Assembly: GCA_009103225.1 (NCBI GenBank)
Contig: RHPI01002402.1
Coordinates: 238,064 to 302,063, forward strand
DNA: 64,000 bases
Direction of reading: 5' to 3'
Source of the DNA: Chlorokybus atmophyticus
Lineage: Eukaryota; Streptophyta; Chlorokybophyceae; Chlorokybales; Chlorokybaceae
The translations under genes and the position numbers were made by a program. Below are positions 48,403 to 60,051 of this stretch, one piece after another. Position 1 is the first letter of the stretch; each line of letters opens with the position of its first letter. The notes under the pieces are model-generated. The model did not search any database, was not told where the DNA came from, and was given only the letters and a program-made list of their open reading frames with translations.

Positions 48403-48794
48403 GGGTTAGTGCGCTGAGTTGGGATTGCTGTGAGCAGATGCGGTGGGGGTTTTGCAAGGTTGTCAGCGTGACTAGTTGCGTGGTCGCTTGGGGAACCTGC
48501 GGGTGTCATGCTGCAAACCCAGGGGTACGTTCCCCATGGTTGCATTTGGAGTCGAGCATTGACAAGTTGAGTGGGTGATTCACATGCAAGTGGTTTTGGA
48601 CTTGCATGCACGTGTCTGCACAGGCAGATGCCACCCACTACGGAGTCAATTGTGGCACTAGCGTAGGTGATCTGGTTTTTTGTATTGTCGTGTCGTGTGC
48701 ATGAGTGTGTATAAAATAAGCGCGAGGCTATATTGAGCATGCCTTTCAGTGTCCTGCATCACATGCAGCAAACCACACACACCACCATGCTGCA

Positions 48795-48870
48795 TGTGCA
48801 ACCATTGGGCTAACGTTACCCTCTACTCTGCCCCTACTCCTACCGCCCCCTCGATCAATTGTGCATGCAT
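48795..48870 (-). repeat. Dispersed repeat, copy 3
   Basis: Read on the - strand: GCATGCATGCACAATTG, GGGGGCGGTAGGAGTAG, then TTAGCCCAATGGTTG. Same block order as copy 1, with CCCAATGG in place of CCCGGTGG. Confidence 0.5.
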
Positions 48871-49394
48871 GCATCTACGCCAGTGGTGGTAGTCAACTGT
48901 ACTCCACAAAGCGTCTCTGCGTTAGTGCCGACACCAGCAAGTACAAGGTTGACTAGCAGACTCCCATTGTCGCCCCTCCATCCACCACCGTCGCTTTTTG
49001 CCACTGTCGTTTGCGCGCTTTCATCAGCCAGCATGCATACATATGTACAACATGTACAGGTGCTACGTGCACGGCCATCAACCTCTATTATTATTGACAT
49101 GTACGTGTCGGATGTTAGTGCTGCACCATGCCTAGCCGTACCGGCAATTGTCGTCATGTGTACTCCTCCCGCTGTGTACAGAAAATGCGCAACACGTATG
49201 CACATGCACGACACATGCAATGGACCCAGCATCATGTCCACATGCAGTCAACACCGTTCATGTGTACAAAGATAGTATGCTGCTTATGTGTCGGTATGTG
49301 CGTGTACAGAAAATGCGAGAGGGGTATGCCCATTCAGACCACACCACGCATGCAACACTGCAGAACACACTCACCTCGTTACTACATACGCGAC

Positions 49395-49465
49395 CACCGG
49401 GCTACCTACTCTACTCCTACACCTACATCTACGCCCCCCTGTCAGTCATGCATGCACACGTTGCA
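49395..49465 (-). repeat. Dispersed repeat, copy 4
   Basis: Read on the - strand: GCATGCATGACTGACAGGGG, a GTAGATGTAGGTGTAGGAG run, then GTAGCCCGGTGGTCGCGTAT. Matches copy 1 in the same order. Confidence 0.6.
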
Positions 49466-49723
49466 ATCGTGGTTACCTGCACCAGCGCCACCTGGTTAGC
49501 GGCCCATTTGCAGCAGCACCAGCGGTCACAAGAGCAGCAGGACTTGGACTCCCCCTCCCTCCTCCCTTCCCTACACCCTCCCTCCTCCCGCCGTCTGACG
49601 CTCTGCCGTCGGCCGCAACTGCATGTGTAGGGAGTTCGTGGCGCAGTAAAAACTGATGTCTAGCCTTGCATACTCGTTGCATACACGCCAGCTGCTGCGT
49701 AGTAATGCACTACTCATACGCAT

Positions 49724-49878
49724 GTATGCATGTCTAACGGGGAGGTCTAGACTAGTGTAGTGTTGGAACAAACAGTGTGTATAGCCCGGTGGTTGTGTTA
49801 CAATGTGCGTGCATACTATTTGGCATGCTGTGAGTGATGTCATGCATGTCCACAATTACTGGCAGCATATCCTGTACA
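49724..49878 (+). repeat. Dispersed repeat, copy 5 (longest)
   Basis: Begins GCATGTCTAACGGGG, has CTAGTGTAGTG, then AGCCCGGTGGTTGTGTTACA (49783) and ends GCATATCCTGTACA (49878). Its last 84 bases match 58124-58207 with only about nine differences. Confidence 0.7.
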
Positions 49879-50487
49879 CTCAGCAAACGCTGCAAAGGTG
49901 TCTCAATCACTCTGCTGCAAAGCATCATATCTTGAGAGCTAATGCATGGCTTACGCCAATCTCCTCAGCGTCTTGTACGGGAAGGCTGTGCGAAGTATGC
50001 AGGTAGCGCTTGTGCTTCTTCGCGTCGTTGCACTGTTGACCAGGCATATGGTCACACAACAGAGGGGGGGCCCCGAGTCACAGGCATGCAGCACCATGTG
50101 GTCACAAATTTGTTACAGAAGAGGGAGTACTCACGTAAGTGAAGAAGGGCGACGACCAAGTATGCAATATGAATTGCCTTGTCCCCACATAAGCATTGCC
50201 TGCATGTGAGAGCCCAACACGTGGACAATACACACCCAGCCACCCTTCCCCAATGTCACAAACGAGTCATAAAATGTGTATAATATAGTATGCAAGGATT
50301 GTGTACGTAGATCCAAAGCATAGTTGTGCGTGCGTGGCTCACAGAATGTGGGAATGAGTGGGAGTGCGTGTGTGTGTACGCCGAGTAGTTGGGATTGCAC
50401 CGGTATGCACAATGCGTATGCTAGCACACGTGTCACGCACGCACGCACAAAATAACAACAAGCAAGCCGAAGAGCGCGAGCCACGTG

Positions 50488-50490
<3 letters not shown>

Positions 50491-50564
<74 letters not shown>

Positions 50565-50598
50565 NNNNNNNNNNNNNNNNNNNNNNNNNNNNNNNNNN

Positions 50599-50641
<43 letters not shown>
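50491..50641. repeat. (GA)n microsatellite with N gap
   Basis: GA repeats 50491-50564 and 50599-50641 flank an N run 50565-50598, so the true length is unknown. Same motif as the giant tract at 10990-18811. Confidence 0.95.
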
Positions 50642-50645
<4 letters not shown>

Positions 50646-51296
50646 CTCATACGCATCAGCACATATGAACACGACCATCCATAGCATCCTATACAAGCAA
50701 GTTGCATACTATTTTCTACAGCACGTAACTGTTCCCACCTAACCCCCACTCTTACCATGCCACACAATGCCACTGAATGCTAATGTAGATAACAGAAGAC
50801 ACCCTTAATTGTAAGGGAGAAGTGCTTGTGACGTTGGATGTCAGTGTGGCGTTGGTGAGCGTTGAGACTAGCATGACAGTGCGGATGACAGACGATGTGC
50901 AAGTAGATGTACACAAGATGCAAGAGGCAATTATGTGGCACATACAGTAGTGGTACACAAGCATCCAGGTAAACAAGCATCCGCAAAGGGAATTTGGTTG
51001 CCCAATAACATTGTTGCCAGACAACATCATCTCAACATTCCCCGAATTGTGCCACATGTTACTCATACATTGAAGGCAGTGCCTCCACCCCGACCAGCAC
51101 GAAGCGCGTGTGAGGTGGCTCCTCCTTGTGAGGCCCATCATCCTGTTACTTCATGTCCCAGCAACAGCACACACACGAAGCCTCTTCCGGTCCGAACGAC
51201 AGCTAAAACATACTAAAAAACAGGTGCCATAGCGCGCAACCCTGTACAATCAACTCGACTACCCACAAAAAATAACACTAGTGGGGTGTTTGTCTC

Positions 51297-53084
51297 TCAT
51301 AGCCTGACGACGGTTGCGGGGTCAATGGCCTTCATGTCCTTGCGCACTGCAAACGACACAAGGTGAGTTGCAGTGAGCAGCAAGCTGTGGGCATACTACA
51401 ATGTTGCTCAATGATCGTCAACAAGCATGTAGATGACAAGCATTTCCCACCTTCAAAGTGCAAGTGTGGGCCAGTTGCGTGCCCAGTAGTGCCCACATCA
51501 GCAACCCACTCCCCTTTCGTGACCCTGTCGCCGACGCGCTTGCGCATCACGTTGCAGTGCGCATACCGTGTGGTGAACCCTCCCTCATGATCAATGTCCA
51601 AGAAGTTGCCGTACCCGCCTGTGAAGCACAACACCATCAGCGCATGCATGTGGCAAGTGGTTGGGTGCAAATGTACTTGTTCAGGTGTCTGCTCTCACCA
51701 TCGTAGCCAACATATGCCACTGCACCGTTGGCAGCTGCTCTGATGGCTGTTCCAGTCGCAGCGGCAAAGTCAATGCCCTGCACGCACATAACAACTCACA
51801 GTCAGAACGTTTACACGGTCAAATCTGCGTCTCAACACATTGTTTCACTTACAGCATCCTCACCTCGTGCATGCGGCCCCAGCGCCAGCCGAACGTGCTG
51901 CTGATGGGTGCGCGTGTGATGGGCGAGTCGAACTGAAACTTGCGTGGCCACTTGGCACGCCAGCCCTTGTGGCCCCGCGCCACAATGCGGCCCTTCGCAT
52001 CTGCGCCGATCTTTGCGGGATGAATCCCCGCTGGCACCCGACTCCTGTGGCTGTTTGCCCTCGCGGCCTCCCTCTCACGCGCAGTTGCGGTTGTGGATAC
52101 GCTCGGTGTGGTGAGGGGAGAAGCAATGTCGGGTCCGCCAACTGAAAGACATTGACCAACGTGTGTTATTTTCCTCTTCAAGTCCACATTTGGTAGTCAA
52201 GCACAGCTGTTACATGTTGATTGAGACCTGACCTTTCTGATGAATGCACACATGTGACGAGCACAGTAGTGTCCTTTTGCCATGTTGTGTTGTTCTGTGC
52301 TTACCAGCGCCGACACGGCGAAAGAGAGGTCGGTGGGTGCGGCGCATTGCAAGGCCACGTTCGGCGCGATCGCGCTCGCGTTCAGCGCAAGCCTCCCCGC
52401 CCTCGCCTTGCCTGCTCAGCACCACCAGCTGGTCGCCAGCAAAAATCATGGTGTTGTCCAGCCCATTGATGCGCTTCAACTCGCGCACAGACACCCTGCA
52501 ACACACACACAACAGCACATAAGCATTGAGAATGGTACCGTATGATACTGTATGTATTGCTAGCATACAGCAGCAACTTTGTATGGTCGACCAATCTGGC
52601 AGAAACATCAAGTCGTGGCAAGCTGTCTTGTCAAGTCGAGCATTGTGGGATGCATTGCAGCAAGCAGCGGCTTCCTTAAGTGAGTAGTGGCAACACAAGC
52701 CCGTGGCATGCAAAGCACTGCAATGGCGTACTTGTGATGGGCGGCGATGCTTGCGAGGGTGTCGCCTTCCCTGACGATGAGGGCACGGAAGCCCTTGCGC
52801 TTGGTTTTAGCGTTGTTGCTGAGATGAGCTTGGATGGGCACAAAGGAGTGGGCGACAGTGTCCACACCGCGGGTAGGCGCCTGGGAGGCGCTGCCTGGCC
52901 TGGCCCCCTGGCCACCCCTGGCCAGGTGGGCATACAGCCTGGTCCCAGCTGAGGTCACAGCCTGAGACATGTGCGCCAGGGGGGCAGTCTGCGTCCGCCT
53001 CTGCTGCTGCTGCCACCTCGCCTGACCATCATCTTTGCCGCTTTCACCTCCTTTGTTGCCGGCGAACGACGCCAGCCAGTTCAT
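51297..53084 (-). CDS. LysM - peptidase M23 (LytM-type) endopeptidase, 6 exons
   Basis: M23 enzymes are Zn endopeptidases that cut peptidoglycan cross-bridges; LysM binds GlcNAc polymers. Model: complement join of 52732-53084, 52305-52495, 51864-52141, 51699-51777, 51451-51618, 51297-51346; phases fit, 372 residues. LysM (about 102-146): ALIVREGDTLASIAAHHKVSV then NGLDNTMIFAGDQLVVLS. M23 domain (about 255-365): GWRWGRMHEGIDF with the HxxxD metal pair His273 and Asp277, GGYGNFLDIDH, TTRYAHCN, and GHATGPHLHFE with the HxH (His352/His354). All zinc and catalytic residues are present. Architecture equals bacterial NlpD/LytM-like enzymes, but the gene has spliceosomal introns, so it is a settled nuclear gene. 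A plastid envelope/peptidoglycan or cell-wall role is possible. The N-terminus is not a clear transit or signal peptide. Confidence 0.9.
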
Positions 53085-54822
53085 TGCTGCTTACAAACCC
53101 TGGATTTCACTTCAAAAGCTTGCCAACCTGTTCAACAACTTCCAGACAGCTGTCAAAGACGCGCACAAAGACACCGCCGCCCACGGCCCACGGTCATCTC
53201 ACGCCAGCAACTCTCCCCTCCAGCAACACTAGTCTTCTACCAGCACCAGCAGCACCAGCACCGCGGCACCGCAGAGAATAACAGCCACTGCAGCAACACC
53301 ACGCACACCTCCCGCCCTGCTGCCGTCAACGCCCACGACCACGCCCACACCAACCTTGATGCCGCCGCCGCCACCCACGACAATGCAAGCCACACTGAAA
53401 GCCACAATGCACCAATGCGCGGAGTCTATCGCTACTATTTTGTCGCTAAGCGCAGCTGCGTTCCGCTACTACAGCTTGACTTGAGGTCACGCCAAGGTCG
53501 GTATGGAGTACCACTTTCGCTTCTGTAAGAGCCAGGATTTGGCTTCCATAAGGCAGCTCAAGCCGCGGACTGCTTATTTTCAAATTTGCGCGTGCCGGCG
53601 GGAGGCCGCGGAAGCCAAAAAGCGAAAAGGGAAAGGGGCAGCGGAGGGGCTTTTTTTGGTCTCGAGCTTTGGCGGGCCGGTCAAACCTCCTCGCGCAAAT
53701 AATTCCAAACAGACAATTTAAAATTGTAATCCCGCCGCCACTCGCTCTGTGTGGACCGTTGTGACCGAAAATATCGTGGTCAGTAATAACCTGGAATTGA
53801 TATTGTTTTGGAGAAGAGGCTAGATCAATAGAACGCGCGAGTCAAAGCAAAGGCTTGACGTGACAGGTTTTGGCTGTAAGCGGCGCATGCGTCACATAAC
53901 CGTGATGTCATTTTGGCAATTGCTTTTGCTTCATACAAGCTTACAGTCAGCCTTGAGTCAATGGACCCAATGGCTTTGGGATGTGACAGGTTTTGGCTGC
54001 ATGATAGCAGTTGCAACCGGTGCATCACGCTCCGTGCATGTCATGTATGGAGCGGCCGTGCTGATGCGCGACCGGACAAGAACGTCGCGCCCTCAACGGC
54101 CGGTTCACGTGATTGAGTTGGTCGCTCCCCAATCATCACCTTGTGATCCTCATCTGCTCTCGAACGCTGCCGTGCCTTGCCAGTGTGCGCACTGTACCTG
54201 GTACAAATTGCCTGCGTCACAGTACACTGTACTGCATTGCCGACGGGACACAAGCTGAGATACCGGTACTCCCACTAATACTGGTCATCTGCAAAATACC
54301 CATCTATTTGGATATTTTGAGGATACCAGGTACTTCAAGTATGCGGCAGCTGCTTCTGATAGTTCTGGTCATGCGGTGAGCCTTTTGCCTGCATGGTTTC
54401 TGTTGTCGTCCACCGCCGCCGCCGCTTCTTGCAGGGAGAGGCGTTTGGAGTGAGGCGGCAGGTGTGAGAAGGGAAGCAGCTACAGCTACGAGTTACGTAA
54501 GTTTTGCTGCCAATTGCTTTGTCTTAGACGCAGAATCTTTGCTACTGCTCGCTTGCATGCGCACAGCTTTAAGGCAACTTGGCTGCCACCAGCCCCATGC
54601 ATTTGGATGAAACCCTAAACTGGTTGTTCCATGAATGTTGTTGTTACCCGTTCAAGGTGCTTGTTTGGATTGGCCTGCATGCATGGACCCGTATTCAACG
54701 CTACCTTGTATATCGTTGTGTCAGTGGCGAGTATAAGTTCATTCACGTACACAACACCCTTGATTGACAAGCGTTGTACACTGATGGCATGTGTCTGTCT
54801 CTTGTCTTCCCCCTAGTGCAGC
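53085..54822. other. Divergent spacer, LysM-M23 / F-box-JmjC
   Basis: No gene seen. Includes CCGCC-rich stretches (53165-53380), a T/A-rich patch (53645-53735) and two near-copies of GTGACAGGTTTTGGCTG (53858-53876 and 53981-53999). A splice acceptor just before the JmjC ATG (CCCCCTAG at 54809-54816) points to a 5' leader intron in this spacer. Confidence 0.5.
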
Positions 54823-56689
54823 ATGACAGCACAAAGCGAAGCCATCAGCCACAAGCGGAAGAAGAGGAAGCAGCAGCAGCAGCATCCGAAGACAAGCATA
54901 GAAGCTGCAAGCAAAAGCAAAACCCAGAACCCTGCTTCAACTGCCAAGTCAGCAGAAGGCTCACTAGGGTTTGATCTTGATGGCGGTGGGCACCCTTATG
55001 GTGTGCGCCCACTCGGCAACATGTATATGGACGGGAGCAGCACCAACGCGCGTGACATCAGCCTCGGCGCCCTCGCCACGCTCACAGACGAGCTCCTCAT
55101 TGATATCCTCAGCACGCTATCTGCTAAGGATTTGTGCGCTTTTGGCCTCACCAGCCGCGCATGCTACTTGTTCACCCAGCACGAAGAGTTGTGGAGAAAC
55201 TTGTATTTGGGCTCACAGTTTGCTGAGGGGTTGTTTAAATTTCACAACAATTGGAAGACAACTTACAGGTTGCACGCATGCAAAGAGAAGGAGAGCGATC
55301 AGTCCCTCTTGCATAAGCGCCGCGTGTCCATGCGAGGGTTTTACTCCGATTGTTTGTTTCGGCCATGGCTGTGCGCGAGCATGGCGATGAAGCCCGAGTG
55401 GCTTCGTTGTAACAACATTGCGAGGTGGAGTTGTAATGAGTTGAGTGTTGCGGACTTTATTGCCCAGTTTGAAGTGCCGAACAGGCCGGTTTTGATCACT
55501 GGTTTGGTGGAGAAGTGGCCCGCTTTCACGCGTTGGACCCGCGAGTACTTGTTGGAACACGCGCGAGATGGTCGCTTCGCGGTTGGGCCACTCAGCCTCA
55601 CGCTCGCAGACTACTATGCTTATGCAGACGAAGTGTGTGAAGAGAGGCCGCTGTACTTGTTCGACAAGCGCTTTGCTGACAAGGTGGGTATAATACCAGG
55701 TTGTTGGTTGCTCCGCATTTGCATATATGTGTTTTTGCCCATGGGGTTGGGGTCTGTATGTACCAGCCGGCATTTGCATGAGAGCAGTCCCTGACAGTTT
55801 TATAACAACTCATGGCAAGACAATGCTTGACCTGAACAGGTTCCTCAGTTTGGCAAGGACTACCCAGTTCCTGAGTACTTCCGTGAAGACCTGTTTAGCG
55901 TGCTTGGCAGCAAACGGCCAGATTACAGGTTACCTGTGCATATTATCAGCTTACCAACTTCGAAATATAAAGGGTAATATTTCGAAGGCAACAGTTTACT
56001 CATTATCTGTAGCCTGGCAGATGGCTGATTATTGGGCCAAAGGGGTCAGGGTCGTCGTTCCATGTCGATCCAAACTCGACGTCCGCGTGGAACGCGGTAA
56101 TATCGGGGCGCAAGAAGTGGATCATGTACCCACCCGGCACCGTTCCACCTGGCGTCCATCCAAGCAAAGACGGGGCCGATGTCGCCACGCCGGTGTCCAT
56201 AACAGAGTGGTGAGTTGGACATCATGCGCAGCACAAGTTGTACGCACGCCTGCAACCACCTCGCAATGCGTGCAGCTTCCCTTACACGCTCATGCCAGGT
56301 TCATGAACTTCTACGACCAAACCAAGAAGATGGACGTGAAGCCCGTGGAGTGCGTGTGTGAGGCGGGGGAAGTGGTGTTTGTCCCACGAGGGTGGTGGCA
56401 CACGGTGGTAAACCTGGAGGCCTCGGTGGCCGTCACGCAAAACTATGTCAGTAGAAGGAATCTGCTGGATGTCCTGGACTTCCTTGCAAGTCCCAACGCG
56501 CGGGACCTCGTGTCGGGTACGGACGACGCAGAGGGCCTCTTTGCCCGCTTCCGCGACGCCTTTGAGGCAGAGTTCCCCGGCGAGATTGAGAGGTTGCGTC
56601 GCGAGCGGCGAGAACAAACCGAGGCCAAACAAAAGATGAAGACGTTCTGGGATGCTGCTGCGGACACACCATTCAAACTGTTTGGTTGA
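54823..56689 (+). CDS. F-box / JmjC-domain Fe(II)-2-oxoglutarate oxygenase, 4 exons
   Basis: JmjC enzymes are Fe(II)/2-oxoglutarate hydroxylases or demethylases; the F-box suggests SCF ubiquitin-ligase contact. Model: 54823-55683, 55840-55928, 56021-56209, 56299-56689; phases fit, 509 residues. The N-terminus is a basic, Gln/Lys-rich probable nuclear signal (KRKKRKQQQQ). F-box about 85-130 (ALATLTDELLIDILSTLSAKDL ... HEELWRNLY). The cupin core starts FIAQFEVPNRPVLITGLVEKWPA, then GSSFHVDP with Fe ligands His331 and Asp333, WIMYPPG, and GEVVFVPRGWWHTVVN with the third ligand His414. This layout matches plant JMJ21 and JMJD6-like proteins. The iron triad is complete, so it should be active; substrate (histone Arg/Lys or splicing factor Lys) is not shown. 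The tail is a charged helix ending KLFG. Confidence 0.92.
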
Positions 56690-57876
56690 CTGCATCAGTT
56701 GCTGTTGTTCTCAGCAAGTCACTTGTTGTGATGGGCTGGTTGCTTGTCAGTTAGAAACAACGCCAGTGTACAGGAAGTTTGCTGTGAACGCAAAGGGTTT
56801 GCTGCAAATGGCATATGCAGGCGCGGGGATGAAGCAAACTACAGCATTACACCTACCCTGCTGTTCCTCGGCCCCTGGCTCACTCACTAACCCCGCCTGC
56901 TGCAGGTCTTTGCCCTGTCCCTTCCTTTCCCTGTACACTCTTCTGCAACCTGCTGCCGCATTGCACACACATGTATCAGTCCTGCCTATGTAATGTGTTA
57001 CAGGTTGAGAGCTATCCCCGCTGGCTCGATGTCATTCCATGGTGTGGTCTGATGGTTTTGTGTTGGAATAATAGTGTAGCCCATCGAGTGTGGTGTCATA
57101 CACGTGGCGCGCGCACTACGTGCGCAGGGGCTGACGGTCCTGGAGCATGATGCGGCAGTACTGGGTTTGGGGCCAATGCAGCCCACATTACCGACGACCG
57201 AGGTGGACGCCGTGTTGGCGACAGCAGCAGGCTAGTGTAGTGTGCCGCTGTTGTGCATGGATGCGCTTGGGACAGTGTATCAGAGCTAGTATACTACATT
57301 AGTAGCATACAAGGTGTCACACAAGGTGTCACACATTATTGCATGCAGCATATGAGGCATAACATCTTTGTACACATGCAATGTCACACACCACACTCAG
57401 CACAAGGCACATGGCACGCCAATACTTGATACCACCGGGCTGCTTCTAACGGCACCTAACACACTAACCCCTACCCCATTAGCTCACAATAGCATGCATG
57501 TTGTACAGTGTTCACCTACCCACGCGTGTGTGGTGCGATAGGTACATAGCCACGCGACACACGCTTTGTAGCAGAGAACGAGAGCTATAACCTGTGCAAG
57601 TGGTATGCATTCCTGTTGCCATCCACAGTGAACGAGGTTGCAATTGCGGCAAACGGGCGCCATGTGGTACGGAATGTGGCATTGCGCTTGTGAGACTATG
57701 ACTCAATTATCCAATGCCCCAATTCACCTGCAGGCACGTGTGCATCATGCAACAGTAAGCCTCGCTGCATATGTGCAGGCCAGTACAGTGCCAACAAGAG
57801 TGCAACCACATAGGTGCACGGCTTGCCTGGTCTTGCACAAAAGCAGCCACAACCAGCATGCATGCCAGCAAACGCT
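56690..57876. other. Spacer between convergent 3' ends
   Basis: Holds an exon-like frame on + (57130-57237, acceptor-like TGCGCAG before it, stop TAG) with no partner exon found, a short direct repeat of ACAAGGTGTCAC (57310-57330), the 57344-57376 match to 36604-36636 and a dispersed-repeat copy (57410-57500, -). No gene can be supported. Confidence 0.5.
57410..57500 (-). repeat. Dispersed repeat, copy 6 (diverged)
   Basis: Read on the - strand: GCATGCTATTGTGAG, ATGGGGTAGGGGTTAG, then CAGCCCGGTGGTATC. The order and the CCCGGTGGT core agree with copy 1; the spacers differ. Confidence 0.5.
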
Positions 57877-59701
57877 TCAAGACTTTTTCTTAAGAGATAT
57901 CTTTATTTTGCGTCCCTCCGCCATAACAGGAGGTGGACGTTTATAGTTGGAAAACGGAGCTGGTGCTGCTGCCTTGTCCTGCGTGTCGGATCCTGCTGAC
58001 GAGCTCACTGGCCTGCTCGCATTGTCAAACTCATCATCGGCTGCTTCTGGTTTGGGCTCCGCAGCTGTCACGGTGAACACAACATTCAGTTACACCTGAA
58101 GCATACCACCTCACACACTGCTTGTGTTACAATGTGCTTGCATGCTGTTTGGCATGCTGTAAGTGATGTCATGCATGTCTATAACTACTGGCAGCATATC
58201 CTGTACAACCGGCTGTTTCACACCCATGACATCCACATCCTGCATTGTCTGCACGTTTTGAAAGCCATGCTTGCATGAAGACTTGACTCCAATCTGCATG
58301 CAACTGTGCAGAGCAATCCAGCAACTTGTGGAGATCACTTACATGCTAGCAAGGCTTTGATGACATCATCCCTTGCCACGCTTGCCGCTGATTCCCCGCG
58401 GTTGTTGCACAGAGTTGAGGTACAACCTGCGCGAGTTGTACAATTGTCAATGGTAAAGCAGGCAACAACGCTGCAGACATGACACAACAGTGCGAGAGGC
58501 TTACCTGACTGCAGTGTAAGCTCAACAAGCGCTCGTTGTCCCGCCTTTGCCGCCCACAACAACACACTATCCCCGTGCTGAAAACATGATGCACATCAGC
58601 ATCAAGCCGCGAGATTACACCAACCCACCAGCTGAGAAGGTAGATTTAATAACAAGCAAGCAGAAATTACGTACATTGGTTGTTGCATTGACATCAGCTC
58701 CCTTGTCCAGCAGCAGCTTTGCAGTCTCCAAGTGGCCTCTATCACAACACCAGTGCAGCGCTGTCCTGCCAAACCACACCATTGGCAACTGTCTCACGCA
58801 TTGAACGACGGACAAAACTCATAGCAACACAATCAGCATTGCGTCCTGGGTTAAAGGAGATGCATTCGGTTCTCATTGATTCAGTTCCGCTCAGTTGATG
58901 TGGTAGGTGCTTAAACGTACCGTCCCCAGCTGTCTTTGGCTTTGACATCGGCGCCGGCATCAACAAGCGCCTGCACAATGTCCATGTCGCACTGCTCCGC
59001 CGCGCATATCAATGAGAGCGGTGCGCGGCCAAAACCGTCTTGGAGGTTCGCATCCGCATCGGCCGCCAGCAGCGCTTTGACTTTGGGCTTGTCATCTGAT
59101 AGTCATCAAAATTTACATTATATCATATAGGAGTGGCTGGCAGCGACAGATTCTCCTCCTGTTGTGCCCTCTCAACGACAAGCAAGCAAAGCAAGCAGCT
59201 GCGAACGTATCTTACAGAAACTAGTTCAATCTAGCAGGGTCTATCTTTGGACGCTAAGCGGATTGATGAACACTCATGCATGTGCACTGTACCAGTTTCC
59301 ATGTAACGCAGTGCACGTTGCACGAAGTGCCGAATCCATGCACTTGCAAGCCATCCGAGAGCAACACAAAGTATTATGCGACTGATCGACTCTTTCACTG
59401 ATACCATGGCATGCTTCACGCTGCAGCGGTATGGAGCCAATAGCCCAGGCAAGCCGGCCTAAGCATCCAGTACGCAGCAGTTGACGTGCTTTTAAAACGG
59501 TTTCACACGTAACCTCTCCACTGTTTGCATGTTTAAGCACTAGAGGAAACGACATACATGAGGAGACGACACACATAGTAGTATGCGCGGCGCCAGCCTC
59601 TGACCTTGGGACAAGCAGTCCTGCTGGCACAGCAGATGAAGGGGCGTCCTGCCGTGCGCGTCTTGCGCATTGGGATCCGCTGGAACCTTCCAATCTTCCA
59701 T
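57877..59701 (-). CDS. Ankyrin-repeat protein, 6 exons
   Basis: Model: complement join of 59605-59701, 58921-59095, 58675-58765, 58505-58577, 58343-58426, 57877-58064; phases fit, 235 residues. Five ankyrin-like repeats: NAQDAHGRTPLHLLCQQ, NLQDGFGRAPLSLICAAEQ ... IVQALVDAGADV, KAKDSWGRTALHWCCDRGHLETAKLLLDKGADV, NATTNHGDSVLLWAAKAGQRALVELTL, and a weaker CNNRGESAASVARDDVIKALLA. The C-terminal 60 residues are acidic/Ser-rich, then basic (GRKIKISLKKKS). There are no catalytic domains, so a protein-binding adaptor is likely; partner unknown. The ATG at 59701 was chosen because it directly precedes the first repeat; an overlapping longer frame upstream is in another phase and would need an intron of only about 38 bases to join. 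Intron 5 carries a copy of the dispersed repeat. Confidence 0.82.
58124..58207 (+). repeat. Dispersed repeat, copy 7 (3' half, in ankyrin intron 5)
   Basis: GTGTTACAATGTGC ... GCATATCCTGTACA, 84 bases matching 49795-49878 with about nine differences. It lies in the intron 58065-58342. Confidence 0.8.
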
Positions 59702-60051
59702 ATTGTGCAAAACAGCAGGCTGTGCCACTCACTTTGCCCCAACACCGACGATGAGCGTGCCGCGAACACCTGCGCTAACCCCGCCGCCGCCAGCGCCAGC
59801 GCCCGCGCCACAACCACAACAAAAACAACAGCACCGCAAACAGGCATGGAATGCACAACGATGACTTTCGTGTTATTGCTGCCCAGCTGCGGTGTCCTCC
59901 GTTGGGAACAGCGCGCGTCACCGCCGCTTTCCACGTGCCGCTTGTTGTTGCCGAGGCGGCGGCGGCGGCGGTGTCGTCGACGGTGGGAGCGTGGTTGTTT
60001 GCATTATAGCTGGTCGCGCTATGCGTGGGTCATTGCCAGTTAAAAAGCAGG
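59702..60051. promoter_or_regulatory. Bidirectional promoter region, ankyrin protein / OBGC
   Basis: 350 bases between the two divergent start codons must hold both leaders and core promoters. GC-rich with GGCGGC runs (59955-59975). No TATA box stands out. Inferred from gene geometry. Confidence 0.45.

Larger units (their letters stand above)
48403..51296. other. Long convergent spacer rich in repeats
   Basis: Between HSP110 (+) and LysM-M23 (-). No gene recognised. Holds dispersed-repeat copies (48795-48870, 49395-49465, 49724-49878), the 50276-50305 match to 28141-28172, a pyrimidine-rich block (49548-49600) and a gapped GA microsatellite (50491-50641). Confidence 0.55.

Noticed and set aside
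48859-49656. Overlapping frames of 120-160 codons
   Set aside because: Low-complexity Thr/Pro/His/Cys composition, no motif, and they run through dispersed-repeat copies.
59533-59934. 134-codon frame starting upstream of the ankyrin gene
   Set aside because: It overlaps the ankyrin start in another phase; joining it would need an intron of about 38 bases, shorter than any other here. It may be leader sequence.
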